A stretch of DNA of 64,000 nt. Origin: Blautia_A aquisgranensis. Its GTDB lineage: Bacteria > Bacillota > Clostridia > Lachnospirales > Lachnospiraceae. Made by a program: the position numbers and the translations under genes. Numbering within the stretch: the stretch's first letter is position 1; every line of letters begins with the position of its first letter. Shown piece by piece: positions 8,518 to 16,277 of the stretch. Below the pieces are notes generated by a model, which saw only the letters and a list, made by a program, of their open reading frames with translations, did no database searches and had not been told where the DNA came from. The stretch covers positions 248,001 through 312,000 of the forward strand of contig NZ_JBBMEJ010000001.1 in NCBI RefSeq assembly GCF_040096615.1, read 5' to 3'.

Positions 8518-8943
8518 CTATTTCTGCTGCCATGCCATTACATAGTCTTTTTCTCCAGTAGCTTCATCCAAACCGCTATACTGAATCTCAAATCCTTCTC
8601 TTTGATAAAAGGATATTGCCCGTGTATTTTTTTGATATACATTTAAGATTAATTTGTTTCTTTTTCCCTTTACATAGTTTAGCAAAATTTTACCTATACC
8701 TTGAGATTGCATTTCGGCAGAAACAAAAATACCTTCAATGTATTCGTTACTTAACCCTATAAAACCCTGTATTTCCTGTTTATCCTCGTAAACATAGACA
8801 GTTGCCTGTAATAGAAGTTCTTTTACTAACTCAAAATTACTTTTCCAATATTGAGCAGAGATAAAATAATGTGTCTTTATATTTGTATCTAACCATATTT
8901 CTGCAACTTTATTTATATCCACTTTCCGTAATTCTCTAATCAT
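8518..8943 (-). CDS. GNAT family N-acetyltransferase
   Basis: The 141-residue protein has the GNAT core: IEGIFVSAEMQSQGIGKILL is the acetyl-CoA loop (Q-x-x-G-x-G), followed by LILNVYQKNTRAISFYQREG, the motif B helix region. This type acetylates small molecules or protein amino termini; the substrate is unknown. The ATG at 8943 has GAGGAG upstream at 11 bases; an in-frame TTG further upstream overlaps that site. Confidence 0.82.
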   Translation of the reverse strand: MIRELRKVDINKVAEIWLDTNIKTHYFISAQYWKSNFELVKELLLQATVYVYEDKQEIQGFIGLSNEYIEGIFVSAEMQSQGIGKILLNYVKGKRNKLILNVYQKNTRAISFYQREGFEIQYSGLDEATGEKDYVMAWQQK

Positions 8944-9000
8944 AACGGTGATGCTCCTCAAACTCCGATTTTCTCAATTTTTCAAACTGGAATTTACGAA

Positions 9001-9522
9001 CTACAATATCTTTTCGAGAAAAAGATGGTTTTTGTGTGCAATTACATCTCCAACTTTTTTAGAAGCACTAGCAATTATTTCAAATCCATTTTTTTGATAC
9101 AAAGATAGCGCAGGAATATTTTGACTTCCTGTATCCAAACGTAGTGCCCTGCAACTATTTTTTTGTGCTAATTCTGTAGCGAATTTTATTAGTGATGATG
9201 CAATTCCTTTACCAGACATACTCGGACGTACCATTAAAAGGTGAATTACCATTACCTCATCTTCAGATAATTTTTCTTTCCAAGGAATAGTTGCATATTC
9301 TATTGGTTGAACTTTATCAATAATGATACTTCCAACAATTGTTCCGTTTTCTTCATATACAAACAAAGCACCAGCATAAATAGCCCGTTCTGCATCATCT
9401 TTCGTTGGATAAACCCCTTTCTTAAATACAGTAAAGGCTGTATGATTCAGTTCATACTGGAAATGCTCATTGTAAGTATCTTCAATCGAATTAACATCTT
9501 TTAGTATTGCTTTTCTAATCAT
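9001..9522 (-). CDS. GNAT family N-acetyltransferase (paralogue of 26,516 gene)
   Basis: The 173-residue protein has a GNAT fold with the acetyl-CoA loop VRPSMSGKGIASSLI and the terminal LYQKNGFEI motif. It is clearly homologous over its whole length to the GNAT gene at 26,516-27,037 in the nested element; most residues match, for example the opening MIRKA and EDTYNEHF. GGAGAG lies 6 bases before the ATG at 9522. The substrate is unknown; drug acetylation is possible but not supported by a specific motif. Confidence 0.82.
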   Translation of the reverse strand: MIRKAILKDVNSIEDTYNEHFQYELNHTAFTVFKKGVYPTKDDAERAIYAGALFVYEENGTIVGSIIIDKVQPIEYATIPWKEKLSEDEVMVIHLLMVRPSMSGKGIASSLIKFATELAQKNSCRALRLDTGSQNIPALSLYQKNGFEIIASASKKVGDVIAHKNHLFLEKIL

Positions 9523-9625
9523 AAAATCTCTCCACAAATTTTGATTTCACACTTTCTTTCCCCTTATATGTCTATATCTGAAATATTCAGTCACAAACTT
9601 TATCAGGGATAGGCATCTGTGCCGC

Positions 9626-9772
9626 AAGGGGATCTTCCCCTTGTACGAAATCTCTGATTTCGCTGTATTTCCCGGTTTGAGATTTCTTGAAATCGGGAAC
9701 AGCACCGCAGGTCGCACGATACAGGCAGATGGAATTGCCTGTATAGAAGTGCGCTCTTAGCGTTGCTAAGAG
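9626..9772. repeat. Cluster of five perfect stem-loops (structured RNA or origin candidate)
   Basis: Five hairpins follow one another with short gaps: 9626-9642 (AAGGGGA/TCCCCTT), 9646-9662 (CGAAATC/GATTTCG), 9671-9697 (GATTTC/GAAATC inside CCC/GGG), 9719-9744 (ATACAGGCA/TGCCTGTAT) and 9754-9772 (CTCTTAGC/GCTAAGAG). Stems are 6-9 bp without mismatches. No open reading frame crosses it. It lies in the 345-base gap between a GNAT gene and an XRE gene. Dense hairpins are found at single-strand origins, oriT regions and structured noncoding RNAs. Confidence 0.65.
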
Positions 9773-9868
9773 ATTTATGCCGTATCCGGCGTGTTATCTT
9801 TTTTCAATTTCTTTTTTCGACTTCTGAAGCATTCTTCCAGTTTTAATAATTTGACATGTCTGCTCTTG

Positions 9869-10075
9869 TTACTCATCATCTGTAAATTCCAGCATCTCAT
9901 CAACGGTGCAGTCCAGCTTCTTGCAGATCTTCTCAATCGTCTCCATTGATACATACTGGTTTTTTCCCATCCTGGCAAGAATATTTCCACTGATCCCGGT
10001 GAGGTACTGCATCTCTATCCGCTTCATATTTTTATCTATGAGCATTTTCCATAATCTGTTATAACTTACGCCCAT
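9869..10075 (-). CDS. XRE/Cro-CI family small helix-turn-helix regulator
   Basis: The 68-residue protein MGVSYNRLWKMLIDKNMKRI... continues with LTGISGNILARMGKNQYVSM, the HTH, and ends KKLDCTVDEMLEF. This is the common single-domain XRE repressor of Firmicutes mobile elements. GGAGG is 6 bases before the ATG at 10075, favoured over an upstream ATG two codons earlier. It is transcribed toward the five-hairpin cluster. Confidence 0.8.
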   Translation of the reverse strand: MGVSYNRLWKMLIDKNMKRIEMQYLTGISGNILARMGKNQYVSMETIEKICKKLDCTVDEMLEFTDDE

Positions 10076-10175
10076 AAGCAACCTCCATATTTTTCATCTG
10101 AACATATTTTGATTATATCACGATTTCGTTAGGTTGAATACCTGTAATTTTTGATGTCTTCTGTAAAATGGAAAA

Positions 10176-10202
10176 GAGGATGCCCCGACAAAGGGCAACC
10201 TC
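10176..10202 (-). terminator. Terminator downstream of ssb
   Basis: GAGG-TGCCC pairs with GGGCA-CCTC with one internal mismatch, followed on the minus strand by TTTT. It sits about 20 bases after the ssb stop codon and probably ends that transcript before the XRE gene. Confidence 0.6.
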
Positions 10203-10221
10203 TCCAACCATTTACTTCGGT

Positions 10222-10632
10222 TTAGTCGAATGGAACCTCACCTTCCGGTGCTTCCATAAATCCGTCCTTATCTGTTTTCGGTGTTTCCGATGAATCAGCT
10301 CCAACACCATTATCCTTGTTCTGGGCAAATTCATGTTCTTCCACGATCACATCTGTAGTATAAATTGTTTTCCCGTCCTTGTCCTTATAATTGCCAGTGC
10401 TGATACGACCGCCAATCACAATCCTCATTCCCTTGTGAAGATATTTCTGTGCAAACTCTGCACTCTTTCCGAATGTGACACAGGAAATAAAATCCGCTTC
10501 CTGTTCACCGTCACGTTTATATCTTCTGTTTACCGCCAGTGTATATCTTGCTACTGCCATATCATTATCTTTTCCGGCATATTTGATCTCCGGATTCTTT
10601 GTCAGTCTTCCCATTAAAACCACTTTATTCAT
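10222..10632 (-). CDS. ssb: Single-stranded DNA-binding protein
   Basis: This 136-residue SSB has the N-terminal OB fold (MNKVVLMGRLTKNPEIKYAG through about 105) and an acidic tail ending EGEVPFD, a variant of the protein-interaction tip. Elements of this type often encode an SSB to coat transferred single-stranded DNA and assist replication. It is the second gene of an operon, 23 bases after the gene ending at 10656. Confidence 0.92.
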   Translation of the reverse strand: MNKVVLMGRLTKNPEIKYAGKDNDMAVARYTLAVNRRYKRDGEQEADFISCVTFGKSAEFAQKYLHKGMRIVIGGRISTGNYKDKDGKTIYTTDVIVEEHEFAQNKDNGVGADSSETPKTDKDGFMEAPEGEVPFD

Positions 10633-10655
10633 AATCGTTACTGTCCTTTCCGCAG

Positions 10656-10955
10656 CTACGCTGCCATTGCATATTCTTCATCATCTGTTTCATCGTCCGG
10701 CATAAACATTGCACATGCTTCCGGTGGATTGGTATCATCCGGTGAAAATATTTTCCGGATCATTTCATACATGATCGGATACCGATATGCGATTTCTTCT
10801 CTTGCAAGGAATCTGCATACCCTGTAAAGATTCTTTTTCATTTCTTCATCTGTTGTAAGCATGGCAACCAGATGGATTCTCTCCCTTGTATAAATCAGAT
10901 TCGGGCATCCAAACCAGTTAATCAACTGCATTTCTTTCATTTTCAGTTCTGTCAT
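10656..10955 (-). CDS. Unrecognised element protein upstream of ssb
   Basis: This 99-residue protein starts MTELKMKEMQLINWFGCPNL and ends in an acidic tail (DDETDDEEYAMAA). GAAAGGAG lies 6 bases before the ATG at 10955; upstream codons in the same frame lack a ribosome site. It is co-transcribed with ssb. I do not recognise the family; its constant place before ssb suggests a replication or transfer accessory role, which is inference. Confidence 0.6.
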   Translation of the reverse strand: MTELKMKEMQLINWFGCPNLIYTRERIHLVAMLTTDEEMKKNLYRVCRFLAREEIAYRYPIMYEMIRKIFSPDDTNPPEACAMFMPDDETDDEEYAMAA

Positions 10956-11601
10956 AAACTGCTCCTTTCCGGGCATTTTGCCCTGTAAACATTGTCATCA
11001 GTTTCATTCGTCCGGCGGTCTGGCGTGCGTTTCCCTGTCACCTGCAGCCGTCTCAGACTGCCTCTGCCTGCATCAGCAGGTCACTGACCATAAGGCTTCG
11101 GTCAGCCGCCCATCATCGGGAGTGTCATTATAATTTCGCTCGCTCTCAGAAAAAGAAAGGTCATGGCATAACTCCTGTTAGGCTTCCAGGGTGCACTTAT
11201 CGGTTGTCAAGGTTCATCGAAGGAACATTCCAAAACGTCCTCTGATTACTAGAGTCAAATGACTTCGCAAGATGCAAAAGATTCGTGATATTTTTTTGCA
11301 TTTTTATCATTTTTTCTTTTACTTTTGTTAGTCCCTTCACATACTCTGTACTGAGACAGGCAAAAGCGGACATCTTTGGGGTAAAATTTTTAAAATAATT
11401 GTTCCTCTACCTATAAAGCCTGGGAAGCGGTATTTACCAACCCCCTTTTGCAAGTTTTTTTCGCATAAATGAAATATTCCCTCACTAATAGCAAGTTTCA
11501 GAGGGCATTTGGACGGTACTTTTGCAGAAAAAATTATTTTTCCACTAATCACACGTGGGAATTTGAAGAATGTCAGATAATTTTGAAAAAATCCAAAAAA
11601 G
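10956..11601. other. Long noncoding region upstream of the ssb operon
   Basis: No credible gene is present here. It contains adjacent inverted repeats CCTGC/GCAGG (11067-11080) and CTGACC/GGTCAG (11084-11105), and an AT-rich stretch with T-runs around 11290-11330. It should hold the promoter of the ssb operon. The sequence change near 11,200-11,350 may mark the border between element backbone and the phosphate-related block. Confidence 0.5.
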
Positions 11602-11628
11602 AAGCACCGACCGTTATAGTCAGTGCTT
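11602..11628 (-). terminator. Terminator of the Na/Pi symporter - PstS-like operon
   Basis: On the minus strand AAGCACTGAC pairs with GTCGGTGCTT (10 bp, one wobble), followed by CTTTTTT. It lies 24 bases after the stop codon of the PstS-like gene. Confidence 0.75.
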
Positions 11629-11651
11629 GTAAGATATTATATTCGTTTTTC

Positions 11652-12506
11652 TCAGGAAAGATCATCCCAGTTTTTATATGTTCCATTGTACAGACCTGTA
11701 AGTTGTTTTATTGTAAGATTTTCCAGTGGATTTTCTTCATTTATCACAATAGCTATAGCATCTTTTCCAATGACTTTTGTTTCCAGAAGCTCTGCTTCAT
11801 AATCCTTTAATTCTCTGGATGACATTGCGAAATCACACTCTCCACTTATCACCGCCGTAATCCCTCTTGAAGAATCTGTTGCTTTTACTTCTATTTCAGC
11901 ATTTGGATTTTGTTTCTGATAGTCATCTGCCAGTGCTTTTACCATTGGTTCCATTGAAGTGGATCCTTCAATCAGAATCTTTCCTTCTGACTTGTCAGAA
12001 AGGAATGTTGTTGTACTGTCAGCCTGAATACAATATTGTTTCACAATATCCTGTCCTTTACTCTTTACATAAGTCAGGAAATCCTGTTCCACATCTGTCA
12101 GTTCTCCATTATAAGCCAGATAATAATCCCTGCAAAGAGGATAACTGTTATTGTCTATTGTTTTCTCAGAAGGAAGAACTCCGTTGATTTGAAGTATTTT
12201 TCCATTCGTATCTGTTGCGGAACTATATGCGACATAACCAACTGCGTTTTTATCTTCTTCCACCTTTTTCAGAACTTTCTCTGTAGAATCAACAACTATT
12301 CCTGTATCACTCTCAGGCAGTTTCAAAAGATTCTCAAATTCTGCTCTGGTTCCTGACCCTTCTTCTCGTGATACAGCTGTGACAGCTCCCATAGCAGACA
12401 GATCCGGCAATGGCTCTTCCTCGGTTCCACATGCTGTTATTCCCGTTGCCAGCATTATCATTATCAGCAGAAGTGCAGATTTTCGGATGTTTTTTTTCTT
12501 TACCAT
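11652..12506 (-). CDS. PstS-like phosphate-binding lipoprotein with permuted halves
   Basis: This 284-residue lipoprotein has a signal peptide with lipobox around TGITACG. The mature part carries PstS sequence in swapped order. The segment usually in the C-terminal half comes first (SREEGSGTRAEFENLL, then NAVGYVAYSSA). The usual N-terminal half comes second (ILIEGSTSMEPMVKALADDY, DFAMSSREL, AIAIVINEENP) and ends at NWDDLS, just where the first half would normally begin. It starts one base after the stop of the Na/Pi symporter, so both are co-translated. Likely role: binding phosphate outside the cell or sensing it. Confidence 0.78.
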   Translation of the reverse strand: MVKKKNIRKSALLLIMIMLATGITACGTEEEPLPDLSAMGAVTAVSREEGSGTRAEFENLLKLPESDTGIVVDSTEKVLKKVEEDKNAVGYVAYSSATDTNGKILQINGVLPSEKTIDNNSYPLCRDYYLAYNGELTDVEQDFLTYVKSKGQDIVKQYCIQADSTTTFLSDKSEGKILIEGSTSMEPMVKALADDYQKQNPNAEIEVKATDSSRGITAVISGECDFAMSSRELKDYEAELLETKVIGKDAIAIVINEENPLENLTIKQLTGLYNGTYKNWDDLS

Positions 12507-12507
12507 T

Positions 12508-14226
12508 TTATACTGCACCTCTTTCCATCATTGATTTTCCCGTCTCTTCATCAAGGTTTATAAAAGCCACATTATCACAGGCTTCTTCTGCAATGCTGAC
12601 ACAATTATCTGCCATACGGTCAAAATTATACATGATCCCAGAAAAATATCTTGTCATAGACGCATCACAAACCTCATTTTTTACACGGTTTAAATGTGCC
12701 TTACTGTATTTTTTCTCTGCTTTATGCATTTTTTTCTTATTTTTAAAAACTGTTTCAGCCACTACAGCATCACCCTTACGGATTGCCTCCATTGCTTTCT
12801 TTAAAAGCTGCTGGATAATATCAATGCAGTCTTCCATTTCTGAGGAGGCTTCACTGGTCAGTCTTTTTCCATTGTTATTTACTTTTTCACATATCTGGTC
12901 AATATCTTCACATCTGTCTGCAATCCTCTGAATACTATTGTTTACATACAGTAACCCTGCCGTCTGCTCAGACTGTTGTTCTGTAAGGTTTCCGCTTGCG
13001 AATAATCTGGTAATATATTCTGTCACACTGTCCTGTAACTGATGTACAATCTCCAGATTTTCTATAAACGAACCATGAGTTTTTGAGTCTCCATCTGCTA
13101 CAATCGCCGTTTTTAAATCACTTAACAGAGATTCTGCCAGTTCTCCAAGTCGGTTCAGTTCCTTAGATACCAGAACCATAGCAGCCGCCGGCTGTTCAAT
13201 CACTTTCATATCCAGATATTTGGGTTCAAAAGCTGCTTTCTCTGTTTTGTCATTTCCACGGATGATTGTTGTAACAATTTTTACCATCAGCGGAATCAGT
13301 GGCAGCCAGACCAGTGTACAGACGATATTAAACGTTGTATGTGCATTTGCAATCTGTCTTGAAATCACATCAATCTCATTTCCCTTTGGTGAAATAAACT
13401 GGACAAATTTTGCAAACCACGGAACCAGGAAAATAAAAACGCAGCTTCCACTGATATTAAAAATACTATGCGCAATTGCTGTACGTTTTGCATTTTTAGA
13501 TTGTCCAATTGATGCAAGAAGTGCTGTGATCGTTGTACCTATATTATCTCCAAGAAGAATCGGAATCGCACCGGTAAGCCCTATTACACTGCTTACTCCG
13601 TCCGGTCCTGCCTGTGATGCAAAATTCTGCAGAACTGCAATCGTAGCTGAACTACTCTGCACAACCAATGTCATGACCGCTCCCAGTACAACACCAAGAA
13701 CCGGAATGGATGAAACTTTTCCCATCAGATCAACAAAGACCGGACTTCCCGCCAAAGGTTTCATGACTTCACCCATGATTTCAATTCCTTCAAATAAAAG
13801 TCCGAATGAAAAAATTACCATACCGATATTTTTAACCTTTTCTTTTTTGCTAACAAAGTTCAGAATAAATCCAACAAAGATAATTGGATAAATATAATTG
13901 CTGATTTTAAATGCCATCAGCTGTGCCGTCATAGTGGTTCCTATGTTGGCACCAAAGATAACAGAAATTGCCTGCGGAAGACTCATAAGTCCCGCACTGA
14001 CAAAACCGATAACCATAACTGTCGTCGCTGAACTGCTCTGCAATACAGCTGTTACAAGTGCTCCGGCAAGTGCTCCCATAATTGGATTTCTTGTAAGAAA
14101 TCCAAGGATTTTTTTCATTCGTTCTCCTGCGGCTTTCTGAAGTGCATCACTCATGCTGTTCATTCCATAAAGGAACAAGGCAAGGCCACCGATCAGACCA
14201 AAAACCACTTTCACATTCTCGTTCAT
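12508..14226 (-). CDS. Na+/phosphate cotransporter with PhoU-like domain (NptA family)
   Basis: The 572-residue protein has two inverted Na/Pi repeats with the signature QSSSATT near residue 70 and QSSSATI near 190, about eight membrane segments in the first 330 residues, and a C-terminal cytoplasmic PhoU-like helical bundle (about 350-560). It takes up, or possibly exports, inorganic phosphate using sodium. GGAGAGGAAAG precedes the ATG at 14226. It forms an operon with the PstS-like lipoprotein, an unusual pairing because PstS normally feeds an ABC transporter. Confidence 0.9.
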   Translation of the reverse strand: MNENVKVVFGLIGGLALFLYGMNSMSDALQKAAGERMKKILGFLTRNPIMGALAGALVTAVLQSSSATTVMVIGFVSAGLMSLPQAISVIFGANIGTTMTAQLMAFKISNYIYPIIFVGFILNFVSKKEKVKNIGMVIFSFGLLFEGIEIMGEVMKPLAGSPVFVDLMGKVSSIPVLGVVLGAVMTLVVQSSSATIAVLQNFASQAGPDGVSSVIGLTGAIPILLGDNIGTTITALLASIGQSKNAKRTAIAHSIFNISGSCVFIFLVPWFAKFVQFISPKGNEIDVISRQIANAHTTFNIVCTLVWLPLIPLMVKIVTTIIRGNDKTEKAAFEPKYLDMKVIEQPAAAMVLVSKELNRLGELAESLLSDLKTAIVADGDSKTHGSFIENLEIVHQLQDSVTEYITRLFASGNLTEQQSEQTAGLLYVNNSIQRIADRCEDIDQICEKVNNNGKRLTSEASSEMEDCIDIIQQLLKKAMEAIRKGDAVVAETVFKNKKKMHKAEKKYSKAHLNRVKNEVCDASMTRYFSGIMYNFDRMADNCVSIAEEACDNVAFINLDEETGKSMMERGAV

Positions 14227-14398
14227 TTCTCTTTCCTCTCCTGTTATTATATAAGATCTACATTTTCCTATACAATTATAGAAGACAGAAATCAAATCTA
14301 TGTGAGTGCTTGTGTAAAATAGGTGTAAAAATCAATGGAAATCTTTATAATGTTATAATTGACTTATTCATTTTTCACCTGCTGACATATAGTTTTCA

Positions 14399-15181
14399 TT
14401 ACGATTTATTATTCAGTCTACGTAATACCAACATCGCCTCATTCCTTACATTTTTGAACGTTCTGTCCGGTCTTCCAAGAAAATATCCTTGTCCGTAATG
14501 AACACCTAATCTACACAGACACTCCAACTCTGCTTCTGTTTCTATCCCTTCTGCAATCAGAATTGCTCCTGTCTCATTACAGTAATGCAACAGAAATTCC
14601 ATCATAATTTCCTTTTTCTTATGTTTTTGAATATCTCTGACCAGTTCTATATCAACTTTTAAGTAGTTTGGCGATGTATTTACTACACGGTTCAGACCAG
14701 AATATCCAGCTCCAACATCATCCAAAGCTATTTCATATCCCTGATCTGCATAATGCTTCATAATCTGTTGCAGAATCTGATAGTTTTCTATATCCGACCG
14801 TTCCGTTATTTCAAATACAATGTCACAGGACGGTACTCCGGCTTTCGCAGCCTTACGGTTTGTAAATCCCTGTATGAACGATTTATCCTGAATGATATTA
14901 CCATCTACATTAAGAAATAATTTTGCATGTTCTGGTTTATTCGCCGCTGCCTTCAATGCTTTATTTCTGCACAATTTTTCCAATTTCCAAACACAGCCTA
15001 CCTGTTCAGCAATCACAAACAAATCTGAAATCATAAGAGTCGTATCATGCCTGTCGATACGACTAAGAGCTTCATATCCTGCCACATCTCCAGTCTGTAA
15101 ATTTACAATCGGCTGAAATACCGGATATATAGCCTTTCTTTCTAATATTTTATAAAATTCATCTGCATTTTTTACTTTCAT
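14399..15181 (-). CDS. EAL-domain cyclic-di-GMP phosphodiesterase
   Basis: The 260-residue protein is a stand-alone EAL domain. It shows GYEALSR near 36, the metal-binding LNVDG and FEITERS segments, ALDDVGAGYSG near 170, KVDIELV and IAEGIETEAEL, and GQGYFLGRP near the end. All catalytic elements appear present, so it should hydrolyse cyclic di-GMP. It has no sensory domain. It precedes the phosphate operon on the same strand with a 170-base gap containing its own promoter region. Confidence 0.88.
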   Translation of the reverse strand: MKVKNADEFYKILERKAIYPVFQPIVNLQTGDVAGYEALSRIDRHDTTLMISDLFVIAEQVGCVWKLEKLCRNKALKAAANKPEHAKLFLNVDGNIIQDKSFIQGFTNRKAAKAGVPSCDIVFEITERSDIENYQILQQIMKHYADQGYEIALDDVGAGYSGLNRVVNTSPNYLKVDIELVRDIQKHKKKEIMMEFLLHYCNETGAILIAEGIETEAELECLCRLGVHYGQGYFLGRPDRTFKNVRNEAMLVLRRLNNKS

Positions 15182-15380
15182 TATTTCTTCTCTGCCTCTG
15201 TGAATACATTTTCTGTAACCCTATCAACCCACTATATGATATCATCACTTTTTCATCCTTCAATCAGATTTAAGTAAAATCATAGTAAATTTTCACCATT
15301 GTTCAGCCAGACCAATTCTTATATAACACAAAGCAAATACGTACTACCACCTGTTTTTTATTATGAAAACTATATTAAAT

Positions 15381-15412
15381 GAGGCTCTTACTGTCTATAC
15401 AATAAAAGCCTC
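15381..15412 (-). terminator. Possible weak terminator after the 15,440 gene
   Basis: GAGGCT and AGCCTC enclose a partly paired 20-base interior; on the minus strand an AT-rich stretch (ATTTAATATAG) follows, without a clean T-run. It lies 28 bases beyond the stop of the gene at 15,440. The rest of 15,182-15,380 is AT-rich and empty. Confidence 0.35.
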
Positions 15413-15439
15413 GTTATATATAGTCTATGTTCTGATTAT

Positions 15440-15721
15440 TCAGATCTTACTGTCTTTTTCACACACCAGTCTTTCATAATCCAAAAATCCCCGGATATAC
15501 ATTTCTTTTGCCACAATTCCCTCCATTGCATTTTTCGCTGAAATAATCCTGTCCAGTGTCTGCCACATCTCCTGTCCGCCATCTCTGAGGACCGGTTCCA
15601 GTATTTCTATGTAATGATGAATTTCTGCTTCCAGAGTGAACATCTCCGGGTCAGATTCAAGAAATCTTTCCAGCTCCCGCTGGTATTCTTCATAATAACT
15701 TTCAATCAGTTCTCTTCTCAT
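15440..15721 (-). CDS. Unrecognised small protein downstream of tnpV
   Basis: This 93-residue acidic helical protein starts MRRELIESYYEEYQRELERF. GGGGGAT precedes the ATG at 8 bases. It follows tnpV by 14 bases and is likely in one operon. Similar small genes accompany TnpV in Lachnospiraceae mobile elements, but I cannot name the family. Confidence 0.6.
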   Translation of the reverse strand: MRRELIESYYEEYQRELERFLESDPEMFTLEAEIHHYIEILEPVLRDGGQEMWQTLDRIISAKNAMEGIVAKEMYIRGFLDYERLVCEKDSKI

Positions 15722-15735
15722 ATCTAGAATCCCCC

Positions 15736-16083
15736 TTATACATAAATCAGTTCCTGCTTGATGATCTCAGCAGCCCGGTTGCGGATATTGTTACAGTGGC
15801 ATAGCCATTCCATAGGATTCTGTCTCTTCAGTTCCTCGGAAACTCCCTCCGCACTTCGCATCTGAGTTTCGATCAATTCAAAGCGTTCCTGTGCCTGTTC
15901 ATTCAGATCTGCCAAATAACTGTCCAGCCTGGCGGTCAGAAGAAGATATGTATAAGTTCCAGATTTATGTTCTTTCAGATATTCCTTCCGAAGCATTCCC
16001 CATAAGCCAATCGGTCTGGTTTCCTCCGGGTAGTAAAGATTCGGTAAATAATAGTCTCCCACTTTTGTGTATTCGATTTTCAT
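15736..16083 (-). CDS. tnpV: TnpV-family transposon-encoded protein
   Basis: This 115-residue protein carries the TnpV pattern: YTKVGDYYLPNLYYPEETRP, then LADLNEQAQERFELIETQM and NIRNRAAEIIKQELIYV. It is homologous to the TnpV at 36,645-37,022. TnpV is named from Tn4451 of Clostridium perfringens and has no established function. GAAAGGAG precedes the ATG at 16083; upstream in-frame codons lack a ribosome site. It lies just beyond the serine recombinase of the 16-25 kb element and may be the right end of a separate, otherwise lost, element. Confidence 0.82.
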   Translation of the reverse strand: MKIEYTKVGDYYLPNLYYPEETRPIGLWGMLRKEYLKEHKSGTYTYLLLTARLDSYLADLNEQAQERFELIETQMRSAEGVSEELKRQNPMEWLCHCNNIRNRAAEIIKQELIYV

Positions 16084-16248
16084 GGTGTCTCCTTTCGCTT
16101 TGCATGAAATTGTCATGTTATCTGCGTAGGATGTGCATTTTCTCTTTAAAATCTTTTCACATAGAAGACATTAAGTGTTTTATTCCTTGTGACTTTGCTC
16201 ATGTGAGATAAAGAAGTAAAAGAAGTGTAAAAAATTTTGCCGTTCCCT

Positions 16249-16267
16249 GTCCGGCTGACTGCCGGAC
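16249..16267 (-). terminator. GC-rich stem-loop after the serine recombinase
   Basis: GTCCGGC and GCCGGAC form a 7-bp stem with a 5-base loop, extended by CCC/GGG on the minus strand. A run of T residues follows about 13 bases later. It sits 11 bases after the recombinase stop. Confidence 0.5.
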
Positions 16268-16277
16268 GGGTCGGGCT

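Noticed and set aside
16117..16258. GA-flanked left junction for the helD element
   Set aside because: Several GA/TC dinucleotides occur, but none joins with the right-hand region to rebuild a recognisable gene, so no exact ends are claimed.
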